Source of the DNA: a bacterium
GTDB taxonomy: Bacteria; Bacillota; Bacilli; Lactobacillales; Streptococcaceae
Length of the DNA: 64,000 nt
Reading direction: 5' to 3'
Assembly: GCA_905221345.1 (NCBI GenBank)
Contig: CAJNCW010000006.1
Location: 41,708 to 105,707, forward strand
Below, piece by piece: positions 53,138-63,423 of the stretch. Within the stretch, counting starts at the first letter, position 1, and the number at the start of each line of letters is the position of its first letter. The position numbers and the translations under genes were made by a program. The notes beneath the pieces are model-generated. The model was given only the letters and a program-made list of their open reading frames with translations. It was not told the origin of the DNA and did no database searches.

Positions 53138-53795
53138 TAAACGTTATCCTGTGACTAGTTTCTTTCTCCTAGTAACAGCATTGGTATTTCTCTTGATGCT
53201 GATTACTACGGGTATCAACTTTGATCAAGCCAAAACTCTGTTTCAGTTTGGAGCTATGTATGGACCGATCATTCGCCTGTTCCCAGAGCAGATTTGGCGC
53301 CTATTTTCGGCTATATTTGTGCATATTGGATGGGAGCATTTCATTGTCAATATGATTTCACTCTACTTTCTTGGACAACAGGTGGAGGAGATTTTCGGCT
53401 CTAAGCAATTTTTCCTTCTTTATCTCTTATCAGGAATGATGGGCAATCTCTTTGTTTTTGCTTTCACACCGAAAGTCCTAGCAGCAGGTGCCTCCACTTC
53501 TCTCTATGGATTATTTGCTGCGATTATCGTTTTGCGCTATGCGACTCGCAGCCCCTATATCCAGCAGTTAGGGCAATCCTACCTGACGCTTTTCGTGATA
53601 AATATCATTGGAAGTATTCTGATTCCAGGAATCAGCCTAGCAGGCCATATCGGTGGCGCAGTAGGAGGTGTCTTTCTAGCAGTCATCTTCCCAGTCAAAG
53701 GGGAGAGAAGGATGTATAGTACTGGCCAGAGAGTCGGAGCCACTGTACTTTTTATTGCATTGGCCGTTTTCCTTTTCTACAAAGGGATGAGATAA
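53121..53795 (+). CDS. Rhomboid family intramembrane serine protease
   Basis: The 224-aa protein has six TM helices. The catalytic Ser lies in AGASTSLYGLF (about residue 122) and the His in AGHIGGAVGG (about residue 172). The WEHFIVNM loop is conserved in active rhomboids. It overlaps the cyclo-ligase gene and ends the dapH-dapL unit. Its substrate is unknown here. Confidence 0.92.
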   Translation: MKKIFDKRYPVTSFFLLVTALVFLLMLITTGINFDQAKTLFQFGAMYGPIIRLFPEQIWRLFSAIFVHIGWEHFIVNMISLYFLGQQVEEIFGSKQFFLLYLLSGMMGNLFVFAFTPKVLAAGASTSLYGLFAAIIVLRYATRSPYIQQLGQSYLTLFVINIIGSILIPGISLAGHIGGAVGGVFLAVIFPVKGERRMYSTGQRVGATVLFIALAVFLFYKGMR

Positions 53796-53804
53796 GTGCA
53801 AATA

Positions 53805-53844
53805 AAAGAAGAACTAGGATAGTCAACTATCCTAGTTCTTCTTT
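53805..53844. terminator. Bidirectional terminator between rhomboid and galU
   Basis: A perfect 19-bp stem, CA loop centre, between convergent genes. Confidence 0.92.
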
Positions 53845-53860
53845 GTATATAAGGTATTTT

Positions 53861-54760
53861 TTATTTCCCCTCAGCTAACTCTTTTCCGAGTTGGATGAGG
53901 TAATCTTTCAAATCATCCTTGACTTGTGGGTGTTTGAGAGCGTAGTCGATGGAGGTTTTCATAAAGCCAAACTTGTCCCCGACATCGTAACGAGCCCCTT
54001 TGAACTCACGAGCAAATACACGTTGTGTTTTATTGAGGGTGTCGATTGCATCCGTCAGCTGGATTTCATTTCCAGCACCTGGTTTTTGGTGTTCTAGAAT
54101 TTGGAAAATCTCAGGCGTGAGGAGGTAGCGTCCGATGATAGCAAGATCACTAGGAGCATCCTCTGGCGCCGGTTTTTCAACGAAGGTTTCAACGCTGTAA
54201 AGGCCGTCTTTTCCTTCGCCTTGCGGAGCAATAACTCCATAGGCAGATACTTCATCGTGAGGGACTGGCATGACAGCGATAGTGGACGCGTGGGTACGCT
54301 CGTAGTCATCCATGAGTTGTTTGGTAAGCGGAACAGCCTTTTCGTTAGTGATATCCATCAAGTCATCGCCAAGCATCACGACAAAAGGTTCATTTCCAAC
54401 GAAAGCTTTGGCTTGCAAAACAGCATCTCCGAGACCACGTGGATGCGTTTGGCGGATAAAATGCAGGCGCATGCCAGTTGTCTCATCAACTAGTTTTAAA
54501 AGATCTGTTTTCCCTTTTTCTTTGAGGTTGTATTCCAATTCGAAGTTTGAGTCGAAGTGGTCCTCAATGGAACGTTTTGACTTACCCGTAACAACCAAGA
54601 TGTCTTCGATGCCAGATTTGAGAGCTTCTTCGACGATAAACTGGATAGTTGGCTTGTCTACAATTGGCAACATTTCCTTGGCCAAGGCCTTAGTTGCAGG
54701 GAGGAAACGAGTTCCTAGTCCGGCGGCAGGGATAATTGCTTTTCTTACTTTTTGTTTCAT
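53861..54760 (-). CDS. galU: UTP-glucose-1-phosphate uridylyltransferase
   Basis: The 299-aa nucleotidyltransferase has the N-terminal loop [20 protein letters not shown] and the VEKP motif. It makes UDP-glucose for capsule, teichoic acid and glycolipid synthesis. It follows gpsA by 21 bp in one unit; AAAGGAAT precedes the ATG. Confidence 0.96.
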   Translation of the reverse strand: MKQKVRKAIIPAAGLGTRFLPATKALAKEMLPIVDKPTIQFIVEEALKSGIEDILVVTGKSKRSIEDHFDSNFELEYNLKEKGKTDLLKLVDETTGMRLHFIRQTHPRGLGDAVLQAKAFVGNEPFVVMLGDDLMDITNEKAVPLTKQLMDDYERTHASTIAVMPVPHDEVSAYGVIAPQGEGKDGLYSVETFVEKPAPEDAPSDLAIIGRYLLTPEIFQILEHQKPGAGNEIQLTDAIDTLNKTQRVFAREFKGARYDVGDKFGFMKTSIDYALKHPQVKDDLKDYLIQLGKELAEGK

Positions 54761-54781
54761 AATATTCCTTTCTATAAGGGT

Positions 54782-55798
54782 CTAAGACCATTCGTTTTCT
54801 GCTTTAAATTCATTGTTCATGATGTCGTTAATTGCTTCCTTGATATTGACACCTTCGTAGATAACTCGGTAAATAGCCTGTGTGATAGGCATGTAAACCC
54901 CCAATTCCTGAGCTAGTTCGTAAGCTGCTCGAGTCGTTGAAATGCCTTCGATGACCATGCCCATGTTTGTTTCGATGTCTGCGAGGGATTCTCCACGACC
55001 GAGGGCATCACCGGCTCTCCAGTTACGAGAGTGGACAGATGTCCCCGTTACGATCAAATCCCCAACTCCAGAAAGACCGCTATAAGTCAGAGGGTTAGCT
55101 CCAAGAGCTACTCCTAGACGGGTGATTTCAGCCAAGCCACGTGCGATGATGGCCGCCTTGGCATTGTCGCCAAACCCTAGACCATGTAATGCACCTGCAC
55201 CAACTGCAATGATGTTTTTAAGAGCACCAGCGGTTTCAACCCCGATAACATCCGTATTGGTATAGAGGCGGAAGTAGTGATTGCTAAAGAGATTTTGAAC
55301 GTACTGAGCAGTTTCAAGGTCTTTAGAGGCTGCGGTGATCAAGGTAATATCCCGTACAATGGTTTCCTCAGCGTGGCTAGGTCCTGAAACAACGACAATG
55401 TCACTACGAAGGTCAGCTGGGATTTCCTCTTCAAGAATGGTTGATAGGCGTTTGTGGCTATCTGGTTCCAAGCCTTTGGAGGCATGCATGATGACAACCT
55501 TGTGATCAAGTACCTTTGCTACTTGTTGGGCAACCAGTCTCGTTACTTTTGTTGGGACCACAAATAAAACAGCATCCACATCCTTTAGTGTTTCTTTCAA
55601 GTCATGATAGGCTTTGATCTTTTCGTCGAGTAGGATATCTTTGAAGTATCGTTTATTTGTATGCTGGTTATTGATTTCATTGATCTGGTCAGAAATATTT
55701 CCCCAAATTCGAACCTCGTGTCCATTGTCATTTAGGACCTGCGAAAGGGCAGTTCCCCAAGAGCCTGGACCCAAGACAGCGATGGTCTGTTTCTTCAT
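54782..55798 (-). CDS. gpsA: Glycerol-3-phosphate dehydrogenase [NAD(P)+]
   Basis: The 338-aa enzyme has an NAD loop [13 protein letters not shown] and a [17 protein letters not shown] substrate region. It reduces DHAP to sn-glycerol-3-phosphate for lipids. An extended -10 (TGATAAAAT) lies about 40 bp upstream on the minus strand; AAGGAGG precedes the ATG. Confidence 0.96.
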   Translation of the reverse strand: MKKQTIAVLGPGSWGTALSQVLNDNGHEVRIWGNISDQINEINNQHTNKRYFKDILLDEKIKAYHDLKETLKDVDAVLFVVPTKVTRLVAQQVAKVLDHKVVIMHASKGLEPDSHKRLSTILEEEIPADLRSDIVVVSGPSHAEETIVRDITLITAASKDLETAQYVQNLFSNHYFRLYTNTDVIGVETAGALKNIIAVGAGALHGLGFGDNAKAAIIARGLAEITRLGVALGANPLTYSGLSGVGDLIVTGTSVHSRNWRAGDALGRGESLADIETNMGMVIEGISTTRAAYELAQELGVYMPITQAIYRVIYEGVNIKEAINDIMNNEFKAENEWS

Positions 55799-55898
55799 CT
55801 TTTCCTCCTTGTAAGAGTTCTCCTTTCATTTTATCATAAAAAGCCTTTTCATGCACCTACTTATAGGCAAAGATAGGAATTTAGGATAAAATACTTCT

Positions 55899-55927
55899 TT
55901 GACAAGATTCCTCTTTTTTGCTAGAAT
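55899..55927 (+). promoter_or_regulatory. patAB promoter
   Basis: TTGACA (55899-55904), 17-bp spacer, TGC-TAGAAT (55922-55927). Start point near 55934. Confidence 0.85.
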
Positions 55928-55936
55928 AACATCAAC

Positions 55937-55990
55937 ATGAAAGGAATAAGAGGAGCTGACGAATTTCGTCACTCCCTTTTGTCTATATGA
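55937..55990 (+). CDS. Candidate 17-aa leader peptide of patAB
   Basis: ATG AAA GGA ... opens a 17-codon frame (MKGIRGADEFRHSLLSI) beginning about 3 nt from the predicted transcript start and ending at TGA 55988-55990, 12 bases before the patA ATG. The terminator hairpin lies wholly inside it, so translating ribosomes would disrupt the stem. There is no Shine-Dalgarno; leaderless-type initiation would be needed. Confidence 0.4.
   Translation: MKGIRGADEFRHSLLSI
55952..55980 (+). terminator. Transcriptional attenuator upstream of patA
   Basis: GGAG-c-TGACGA / TCGTCA-CTCC, then CTTTT, lies in the transcribed leader of patA. In pneumococcus, disruption of a patA leader attenuator causes PatAB overexpression and fluoroquinolone efflux. 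Confidence 0.8.
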
Positions 55991-56002
55991 TTAGGAGGAA
56001 GT

Positions 56003-57709
56003 ATGCTGATTAAAAAAATTAAAGCCTACAAATGGTATGCCCTGGCGTCTTTGATGATGACAGGTCTAATGATTGCGAGTTCGCTCTTGCAACCACGCTA
56101 TTTGCAGGAAGTTTTAGAGGCCTTACTGGCTGGTCAGCACGAGGCTATTTATAGTATTGGGGCCTGGTTAATAGGAGTAGCCCTCGTGGGGCTGGTTGCA
56201 GGTGGTATCAACGTTGTTCTTGCGGCCTATATCGCTCAAGGAGTATCTTCCGATCTTCGGGAAGATGCTTTTCGCAAGATCCAAACCTTTTCTTATGCCA
56301 ATATCGAGCAGTTTAATGCTGGAAATCTGGTTGTTCGTATGACCAATGATATTAACCAAATTCAGAATATGGTGATGATGATTTTCCAAATTCTCTTCCG
56401 TCTCCCAGTGCTCTTTATTGGTTCCTTTATCTTGGCGGTTCACACCCTTCCGTCGCTTTGGTGGGTAATTGTCCTTATGGTAGTGCTGATTTTTGCGCTT
56501 ACAGGTACCATGATGGGGATGATGGGGCCACGATTTGCTAAGTTTCAAACCCTTCTTGAACGGATCAATGCCATCGCCAAGGAGAATCTACGTGGGGTAC
56601 GTGTGGTCAAGTCTTTCGTGCAAGAAAAAGCGCAATTTGAAAAGTTTACAGAAGTTTCAGATGAGCTTTTGGGACAAAATATTTATATCGGCTATGCTTT
56701 CTCAGTAGTTGAACCTTTCATGATGCTGTTTGGTTACGGGGCGGTCTTCCTCTCTATCTGGTTAGTGGCAGGGATGGCTCAGTCTGATCCGTCAGTTGTG
56801 GGTTCTATCGCTTCCTTTGTCAACTATCTCAGTCAGATTATCTTTACAATCGTCATGATTGGATTTTTAGGAAATTCTGTCAGTCGGGCTATGATTTCGA
56901 TGATGCGTATCCGTGAGGTTCTAGATACAGAGCCAGCGATGGCCTTTAAAGATCTCCCAGACGAAGAGTTAGAAGGAAGTCTCTCTTTTGAAAATGTGAC
57001 TTTCGCCTATCCTAATGACGATGAACCTATGTTGAAGAATGTGACCTTTGATATTGCGCCTGGTCAGATGGTCGGTGTGGTTGGGGCGACTGGAGCAGGG
57101 AAGTCCACTCTGGCTCAGTTAATTCCACGACTTTTCGATCCACAGGAGGGTTCTATCAAGATTGGTGGCAAGGATATTCGAGACGTTAGCGAGGGAACCT
57201 TGCGTAAAACAGTCTCCATCGTCTTGCAACGGGCTATTCTCTTTAGTGGAACCATTGCAGATAATCTCCGCCAAGGAAAAGGTAATGCCAGCGTGTCAGA
57301 ACTAGAACGTGCGGCACGTATCGCCCAAGCCAGTGAATTCATCGGACGCATGGAAAATAAATTTGAGAGTCAGGTCGAAGAACGGGGCACCAACTTTTCT
57401 GGTGGACAAAAACAACGGATGTCCATTGCCCGTGGGATTGTCAGCAATCCCCGTATCCTGATTTTTGACGATTCGACTTCGGCCTTGGATGCCAAGTCAG
57501 AGAGGCTCGTACAGGAAGCTTTGAACAAGGATCTGAAAGGGACAACAACGATTATCATCGCTCAAAAGATCAGTTCAGTCGTCCATGCAGACAAGATTTT
57601 GGTCTTGGACCAAGGACGCTTGATTGGAGAAGGACGGCATGCAGACTTGGTAGCTAACAATGCCGTCTACCGTGAAATCTACGAAACACAAAAGGGAAGG
57701 GAGGAATAA
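56003..57709 (+). CDS. patA: ABC multidrug exporter half-transporter PatA
   Basis: The 568-aa protein has a six-TM exporter domain (residues 1-305) and an NBD with Walker A GATGAGKS, signature FSGGQKQRMSIA, Walker B ILIFDDSTSALD. The residue after Walker B is Asp, not the catalytic Glu, marking this as the degenerate site of a heterodimer with PatB. It starts with a strong AGGAGG. The patA/patB pair effluxes fluoroquinolones and dyes in pneumococcus. Confidence 0.93.
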   Translation: MLIKKIKAYKWYALASLMMTGLMIASSLLQPRYLQEVLEALLAGQHEAIYSIGAWLIGVALVGLVAGGINVVLAAYIAQGVSSDLREDAFRKIQTFSYANIEQFNAGNLVVRMTNDINQIQNMVMMIFQILFRLPVLFIGSFILAVHTLPSLWWVIVLMVVLIFALTGTMMGMMGPRFAKFQTLLERINAIAKENLRGVRVVKSFVQEKAQFEKFTEVSDELLGQNIYIGYAFSVVEPFMMLFGYGAVFLSIWLVAGMAQSDPSVVGSIASFVNYLSQIIFTIVMIGFLGNSVSRAMISMMRIREVLDTEPAMAFKDLPDEELEGSLSFENVTFAYPNDDEPMLKNVTFDIAPGQMVGVVGATGAGKSTLAQLIPRLFDPQEGSIKIGGKDIRDVSEGTLRKTVSIVLQRAILFSGTIADNLRQGKGNASVSELERAARIAQASEFIGRMENKFESQVEERGTNFSGGQKQRMSIARGIVSNPRILIFDDSTSALDAKSERLVQEALNKDLKGTTTIIIAQKISSVVHADKILVLDQGRLIGEGRHADLVANNAVYREIYETQKGREE

Positions 57710-57710
57710 A

Positions 57711-59477
57711 ATGAAAACAGTTCGATTTTTCTGGAATTATTTTAAAGTTCACAAGCTCTCCTTTGTCATTGTGATTCTGATGGTTGTGGTTGCGACGATT
57801 GCCCAAGCCCTCTTTCCAGTCTTTTCAGGACAAGCAGTGACCGAGCTTGCTAATCTAGTCCTAGCCTATCAAAATGGCACTTCAGAACTAGCCTGGCAGA
57901 GTTTATCAGCCCTGATGCTGAATCTGGCCATGGTTGTGCTGGTCTTGGTTGTGTCCAGTTTGATTTACATGATTTTGATGACCCGTATTATTTCTGAGTC
58001 GACAAATGAGATGCGTAAGGGCCTCTTTGGCAAGCTTTCGCGTTTGACTGTTTCTTTCTTTGACCGCCATCAAGATGGCGATATCCTTTCACGCTTCACT
58101 AGTGACTTGGACAATATCCTTCAGGCTTTCAATGAAAGTTTGGTCCAAGTTATGAGCAATATTGCTCTTTACATCGGCTTGATTTTTGTCATGTTTTCAA
58201 AAAATGTGACGCTGGCGCTAATTACTATTGCCAGTACACCAGTAGCCTTTCTCATGCTGGTTTTTATTGTAAAAATGGCTCGCAAGTACACCAACATCCA
58301 GCAACAAGAAGTCGGAAAACTCAATGCCTACATGGATGAAAGCATCTCAGGTCAAAAGGTTGTCATCGTTCAAGGAATTCAAGAAGACATTATAGCAGGA
58401 TTTGTGGAGCAAAATGAGCGCGTGCGCAAGGCGACCTTTAAGGGGAGAATATTCTCAGGTATCCTCTTTCCCGTTATGAATGGGATGAGTTTGGTCAATA
58501 CGGCCATTGTTATTTTTGCAGGTTCTGCGGTCCTGCTGAACGATCCAAGTATCGAAACAACGACAGCCCTAGGTTTGATTGTCATGTTTACCCAATTTTC
58601 TCAGCAGTACTACCAGCCGATTATCCAGGTGGCTGCGAGTTGGGGGAGCCTCCAGTTGGCCTTTACTGGAGCGGATCGTATCCAAGAAATGTTCGATGCA
58701 GAAGAAGAGATTCGTCCGCAAAATGCACCAGCCTTTACGGAATTGCGAGAAGGTGTTGAAATCAGTCATATTGATTTCTCTTATGTGCCAGACAAGCCGA
58801 TTTTAAAAGATGTTAGCATTTCAGCTCCTAAGGGGCAGATGATAGCAGTTGTCGGTCCGACTGGTTCGGGGAAAACGACAATCATGAACCTTATTAATCG
58901 CTTCTACGATGTGGATGCAGGTAGCATTTCTTTTGATGGTAAAGACATCCGTAACTACGACTTGGACAGTCTGCGGAGCAAGGTCGGGATTGTCTTGCAG
59001 GATTCGGTCTTGTTTAGTGGAACAATCCGAGACAATATCCGCTTTGGTGTGCCAGATGCCAGTCAGGAAATGGTTGAAGCTGCTGCTAAGGCAACTCATA
59101 TTCATGACTACATCGAAAGCTTGCCTGATAAGTATGATACCCTTATTGATGATGAGCAAAATATCTTCTCAACTGGGCAGAAACAATTGATTTCCATCGC
59201 TCGAACCCTGATGACAGATCCTCAAGTCCTAATCCTAGATGAAGCGACTTCCAATGTGGATACCGTAACAGAAAGCAAGATTCAACATGCCATGGAGGCA
59301 GTTGTAGCAGGTCGAACCAGTTTTGTCATTGCCCATCGTTTAAAGACCATCCTCAATGCCGATCAGATTATTGTCCTCAAAGATGGAGAGGTTATTGAAC
59401 GTGGGAATCATCACGAGTTGCTCAAACTCGGAGGCTTCTACTCGGAACTGTATCACAATCAATTTGTCTTCGAATAA
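57711..59477 (+). CDS. patB: ABC multidrug exporter half-transporter PatB
   Basis: The 588-aa protein has a TM domain with six helices and an NBD with Walker A GPTGSGKT and Walker B VLILDEATSNVD with catalytic Glu. The signature STGQKQLISIA departs from LSGGQ, again as in heterodimeric exporters. The start is one base after the patA stop, with GGGAGGA upstream. In S. pneumoniae another gene lies between patA and patB; here they are adjacent. Confidence 0.93.
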   Translation: MKTVRFFWNYFKVHKLSFVIVILMVVVATIAQALFPVFSGQAVTELANLVLAYQNGTSELAWQSLSALMLNLAMVVLVLVVSSLIYMILMTRIISESTNEMRKGLFGKLSRLTVSFFDRHQDGDILSRFTSDLDNILQAFNESLVQVMSNIALYIGLIFVMFSKNVTLALITIASTPVAFLMLVFIVKMARKYTNIQQQEVGKLNAYMDESISGQKVVIVQGIQEDIIAGFVEQNERVRKATFKGRIFSGILFPVMNGMSLVNTAIVIFAGSAVLLNDPSIETTTALGLIVMFTQFSQQYYQPIIQVAASWGSLQLAFTGADRIQEMFDAEEEIRPQNAPAFTELREGVEISHIDFSYVPDKPILKDVSISAPKGQMIAVVGPTGSGKTTIMNLINRFYDVDAGSISFDGKDIRNYDLDSLRSKVGIVLQDSVLFSGTIRDNIRFGVPDASQEMVEAAAKATHIHDYIESLPDKYDTLIDDEQNIFSTGQKQLISIARTLMTDPQVLILDEATSNVDTVTESKIQHAMEAVVAGRTSFVIAHRLKTILNADQIIVLKDGEVIERGNHHELLKLGGFYSELYHNQFVFE

Positions 59478-59483
59478 AAAAAG

Positions 59484-59508
59484 AAGTTGTCCTCTTGGAC
59501 AGCTTTTT
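59484..59508 (+). terminator. patAB terminator
   Basis: AAGTTGTCC-TCTT-GGACAGCTT, one wobble pair, T run. Confidence 0.8.
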
Positions 59509-59525
59509 CTTATCCATAAAAAATA

Positions 59526-59579
59526 CTTATCACGGTCTTTAAAAAAACATATTAGACAGGAAAGGGTTGGAGTGATAAG
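59526..59579. promoter_or_regulatory. Spaced inverted repeat over a possible promoter of the amidotransferase gene
   Basis: CTTATCAC (59526-59533) and GTGATAAG (59572-59579) flank TAGACA. A weak -10 TAAGAT overlaps the right arm. Confidence 0.35.
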
Positions 59580-59616
59580 ATAAGACTGTCGCAAGAAAAT
59601 CGAAAGGAGACACATC

Positions 59617-60306
59617 ATGGCTAGAACGGTTGTAGGAGTTGCTGCAAATCTATGTCCTGTAGATGCAGAAGGGAAAAACATTCACTCATCTGTATCCTGT
59701 AAATTTGCAGAGAGCATTCGTCAAGTCGGTGGTCTCCCTTTAGTGATTCCTGTAGGGGATGAGTCCATTGTTCGCGATTATGTGGAAATGATCGATAAAC
59801 TCATCTTGACAGGCGGGCAAAATGTCCATCCCCAGTTTTATGGAGAGAAAAAAACCATCGAGAGCGATGATTACAACCTTGTACGCGATGAATTTGAACT
59901 AGCTCTCTTGAAAGAAGCACTTCGTCAGAATAAGCCTATTTTGGCAATCTGCCGTGGTGTTCAGCTGGTCAATGTTGCTTTTGGTGGTACTCTCCACCAA
60001 GAAATTGAAGGTCACTGGCAAGGCCTGCCTTTTGGAACCTCTCATTCTATTGAGACGGTAGAAGGAAGCGTGGTGGCTAAGTTGTTTGGCAAAGAAAGTC
60101 AGGTCAACTCAGTCCATCGTCAAAGTATTAAAGACCTGGCGCCTAATTTCCGTGTGACTGCTATTGATCCAAGAGACCAGACCATCGAAGCGATTGAGTC
60201 TATCGACGAGCATCGCATTATCGGTTTGCAGTGGCACCCAGAGTTTCTAGTCAATGAAGAAGACGGCAATTTAGAACTATTTGAGTATTTATTAAATGAA
60301 TTGTAA
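59617..60306 (+). CDS. Class I glutamine amidotransferase-like hydrolase (PuuD/Peptidase C26)
   Basis: The 229-aa protein has the nucleophile elbow AICRGVQLVN (Cys about residue 111), the catalytic pair QWHPE near residue 207, and LTGGQNVHPQFYGE near 66-79. The family cleaves gamma-glutamyl amides such as gamma-Glu-GABA. AAAGGAG precedes the ATG. It is a single gene with its own terminator. Confidence 0.88.
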   Translation: MARTVVGVAANLCPVDAEGKNIHSSVSCKFAESIRQVGGLPLVIPVGDESIVRDYVEMIDKLILTGGQNVHPQFYGEKKTIESDDYNLVRDEFELALLKEALRQNKPILAICRGVQLVNVAFGGTLHQEIEGHWQGLPFGTSHSIETVEGSVVAKLFGKESQVNSVHRQSIKDLAPNFRVTAIDPRDQTIEAIESIDEHRIIGLQWHPEFLVNEEDGNLELFEYLLNEL

Positions 60307-60330
60307 CGGTTAGAGTCTCTAGCCGTTTTT
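60305..60330 (+). terminator. Terminator of the amidotransferase gene
   Basis: AACGGTTAGA / TCTAGCCGTT, then TTT; the stem begins in the stop codon. Confidence 0.85.
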
Positions 60331-60368
60331 ATTCGTTCTTTCAGATTTTTTATATTTTAGCAAATTTA

Positions 60369-60380
60369 CGCAAACGTTTG
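60369..60380. promoter_or_regulatory. LacI-family operator-like site upstream of pgi
   Basis: CGCAAACGTTTG is identical to the first 12 bases of the MalR operator at malQ and also resembles a CcpA cre site. It lies about 40 bp before the pgi -35. Confidence 0.5.
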
Positions 60381-60417
60381 AATTCTGATAAAAATTGGGA
60401 AAATTCAATAAAAAAGC

Positions 60418-60446
60418 TTGAAAAAATCGAAGGTAAGCGTTATGAT
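60418..60446 (+). promoter_or_regulatory. pgi promoter
   Basis: TTGAAA, 17-bp spacer, TATGAT. Confidence 0.75.
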
Positions 60447-60474
60447 AGAAAAGAAGAAATTTTGGAGGATTATC

Positions 60475-61824
60475 ATGTCACATATTAAATTTGATTATTC
60501 AAAAGTTTTAGACAAATTTGTTGCCCCACATGAAGTGGAATACATGCAAGCACAAGTAACAGCTGCAGACGAATTGATTCGTAAAGGAACTGGTGCTGGT
60601 AGCGACTTTTTGGGTTGGTTGGACCTTCCTGAAAACTACGACCGCGAAGAATTCGACCGCATCTTGAAAGCTGCTGAGCAAATCAAGTCAGATAGCGATG
60701 TATTGGTTGTAATCGGTATCGGTGGATCTTACCTTGGTGCCAAAGCAGCCATCGACTTCTTGAACCACCACTTTGCTAACTTGCAAACAAAAGAAGAGCG
60801 CAAAGCTCCACAAATCCTTTACGCAGGAAACTCAATCTCATCTACTTATCTTGCTGACTTGGTAGAGTATGTAGCTGATAAAGACTTCTCAGTAAATGTG
60901 ATTTCTAAATCAGGGACAACAACAGAACCAGCGATTGCTTTCCGTGTCTTCAAAGAACTCTTGGTTAAGAAATACGGTCAAGAAGAAGCTAACAAACGTA
61001 TCTACGCAACAACTGACCGCCAAAAAGGTGCTGTTAAGGTTGAAGCAGATGCCAACGGTTGGGAAACATTTGTTGTTCCAGATGACATCGGTGGACGCTT
61101 CTCAGTATTGACAGCAGTTGGATTGCTTCCAATCGCTGCATCAGGAGCAGACATCAAAGCCCTTATGGAAGGTGCCAACGCAGCTCGTAAAGACTACACT
61201 TCAGACAAACTTTCAGAAAATGAAGCTTACCAATATGCAGCGGTTCGTAACATCCTTTACCGTAAAGGCTACGCTACTGAAATCTTGGTAAACTACGAGC
61301 CATCACTTCAATACTTCTCAGAATGGTGGAAACAATTGGCTGGTGAATCAGAAGGGAAAGATCAAAAAGGTATCTACCCAACTTCAGCAAACTTCTCAAC
61401 TGACTTGCACTCACTTGGTCAATTTATCCAAGAAGGAACTCGTATCATGTTTGAAACAGTTGTCCGTGTTGACAAACCGCGTAAGAACGTGATCATCCCT
61501 ACTTTGGAAGAAGACCTTGACGGACTTGGTTACCTTCAAGGAAAAGACGTTGACTTTGTAAACAAAAAAGCGACTGACGGTGTTCTTCTTGCTCACACAG
61601 ATGGTGACGTACCAAACATGTACGTGACTCTTCCTGAGCAAGATGCCTTCACTCTTGGTTACACTATCTACTTCTTCGAATTGGCAATTGCCCTTTCAGG
61701 TTACTTGAATGCCATCAACCCATTTGACCAACCAGGTGTTGAAGCCTACAAACGTAATATGTTTGCCCTTCTTGGAAAACCAGGATTTGAAGAATTGAGC
61801 AAAGAGCTTAACGCACGTCTATAA
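60475..61824 (+). CDS. pgi: Glucose-6-phosphate isomerase
   Basis: The 449-aa protein has the sugar-phosphate loop [28 protein letters not shown] and QGVEAYK-like [13 protein letters not shown]. It interconverts glucose-6-P and fructose-6-P in glycolysis. The ATG at 60475 with GGAGGA upstream is used; in-frame codons from 60418 overlap the promoter. Strong codon bias. Confidence 0.97.
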   Translation: MSHIKFDYSKVLDKFVAPHEVEYMQAQVTAADELIRKGTGAGSDFLGWLDLPENYDREEFDRILKAAEQIKSDSDVLVVIGIGGSYLGAKAAIDFLNHHFANLQTKEERKAPQILYAGNSISSTYLADLVEYVADKDFSVNVISKSGTTTEPAIAFRVFKELLVKKYGQEEANKRIYATTDRQKGAVKVEADANGWETFVVPDDIGGRFSVLTAVGLLPIAASGADIKALMEGANAARKDYTSDKLSENEAYQYAAVRNILYRKGYATEILVNYEPSLQYFSEWWKQLAGESEGKDQKGIYPTSANFSTDLHSLGQFIQEGTRIMFETVVRVDKPRKNVIIPTLEEDLDGLGYLQGKDVDFVNKKATDGVLLAHTDGDVPNMYVTLPEQDAFTLGYTIYFFELAIALSGYLNAINPFDQPGVEAYKRNMFALLGKPGFEELSKELNARL

Positions 61825-61831
61825 TAGAAGA

Positions 61832-61856
61832 AAAGAGTGGCCTGACCACTCTTTTT
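61832..61856 (+). terminator. pgi terminator
   Basis: AAAGAGTGG-CCTGA-CCACTCTTT then TT. Confidence 0.88.
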
Positions 61857-61876
61857 ACTCTCTTTACTCATAGACA

Positions 61877-61905
61877 TTGGACTCAGGCGAGACTTGTGAT
61901 ATAAT
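61877..61905 (+). promoter_or_regulatory. gltX promoter
   Basis: TTGGAC, 17-bp spacer, TATAAT preceded by TGA. Confidence 0.8.
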
Positions 61906-61951
61906 ATAGAAAGCAAAAAGGCAGACGCCTAGAGACTTTATAGGAGAAACT

Positions 61952-63412
61952 ATGTCAAAAGATATCCGCGTACGCTACGCACCAAGTCCAACAGGACTAC
62001 TACACATCGGAAATGCCCGTACAGCATTGTTTAACTACCTTTACGCACGCCATCATGGTGGAACTTTTATTATTCGTATCGAAGATACTGACCGTAAACG
62101 CCATGTTGAGGATGGAGAGCGCTCACAGCTTGAAAATCTTCGCTGGTTGGGCATGGATTGGGATGAGAGCCCAGAAACTCATGAAAACTATCGCCAGTCT
62201 GAACGTTTGGACTTGTATCAAAAATATATTGATCAACTGTTAGCTGAAGGTAAAGCCTACAAATCTTACGTTACAGAAGAAGAATTGGCTACTGAGCGCG
62301 AGCGCCAAGAAGCAGCTGGTGAAACCCCTCGTTACATCAATGAATACCTTGGTATGAGTGAAGAGGAGAAAGCAGCTTACATCGCAGAACGTGAAGCAGC
62401 TGGGATCATCCCAACTGTTCGCTTGGCGGTTAATGAATCTGGTATCTATAAATGGCATGATATGGTCAAAGGTGATATCGAGTTTGAAGGTGGCAATATC
62501 GGTGGCGACTGGGTAATTCAAAAGAAAGACGGTTATCCAACTTACAACTTTGCTGTTGTTATTGATGACCACGATATGCAAATTTCTCATGTTATCCGTG
62601 GAGATGACCACATTGCCAACACTCCAAAACAACTCATGGTTTATGAAGCGCTTGGTTGGAAAGCTCCAGAATTTGGTCACATGACTTTGATTATCAACTC
62701 TGAAACGGGTAAAAAATTGTCTAAACGTGACACCAACACCCTTCAATTTATCGAAGATTACCGTAAGAAAGGCTATCTTCCAGAAGCTGTCTTTAACTTT
62801 ATTGCCCTTCTTGGTTGGAATCCAGGTGGCGAAGATGAAATTTTCTCTCGTGAGGAATTGATTAAACTCTTTGATGAAAATCGTCTCAGCAAGTCACCAG
62901 CTGCCTTCGATCAGAAGAAACTAGACTGGATGAGCAACGACTACATCAAGAGAGCCGATCTAGCTACTATCTTTGAAATGGCTAAACCATACTTAGAAGA
63001 AGCAGGACGTTTGACTGACAAATCTGAAAAAATGGTAGAACTCTACAAGCCACAAATGAAGTCAGTAGATGAGATCGTTCCGCTGACAGATCTTTTCTTC
63101 TCAGATTTCCCAGAGTTAACAGACGCTGAGCGCGAGGTCATGGCAGGAGAAACCGTTCCGGTTGTTCTAGAAGCCTTCAAAGCGAAACTAGAAGCAATGA
63201 CAGATGAAGAATTTGTGACAGAGAATATCTTCCCACAAATCAAAGCAGTTCAAAAAGAAACAGGTATTAAAGGGAAAAATCTCTTCATGCCTATTCGTAT
63301 TGCTGTATCAGGTGAAATGCATGGTCCTGAACTGCCAGATACCATTTTCTTGCTCGGACGTGAAAAGTCAATCCAGCATATCGAAAACATGCTGAAAGAG
63401 ATTTCTAAATAA
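61952..63412 (+). CDS. gltX: Glutamyl-tRNA synthetase
   Basis: The 486-aa class I synthetase has HIGH motif LLHIGNART near residue 17 and KMSKS motif KLSKR near 253, with the catalytic region RYAPSPTG. In bacteria with GatCAB it also charges tRNA-Gln. GGAGAAACT precedes the ATG. A tRNA-Glu gene begins 560 bp downstream. Confidence 0.97.
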   Translation: MSKDIRVRYAPSPTGLLHIGNARTALFNYLYARHHGGTFIIRIEDTDRKRHVEDGERSQLENLRWLGMDWDESPETHENYRQSERLDLYQKYIDQLLAEGKAYKSYVTEEELATERERQEAAGETPRYINEYLGMSEEEKAAYIAEREAAGIIPTVRLAVNESGIYKWHDMVKGDIEFEGGNIGGDWVIQKKDGYPTYNFAVVIDDHDMQISHVIRGDDHIANTPKQLMVYEALGWKAPEFGHMTLIINSETGKKLSKRDTNTLQFIEDYRKKGYLPEAVFNFIALLGWNPGGEDEIFSREELIKLFDENRLSKSPAAFDQKKLDWMSNDYIKRADLATIFEMAKPYLEEAGRLTDKSEKMVELYKPQMKSVDEIVPLTDLFFSDFPELTDAEREVMAGETVPVVLEAFKAKLEAMTDEEFVTENIFPQIKAVQKETGIKGKNLFMPIRIAVSGEMHGPELPDTIFLLGREKSIQHIENMLKEISK

Positions 63413-63423
63413 AAGGACTGCTA

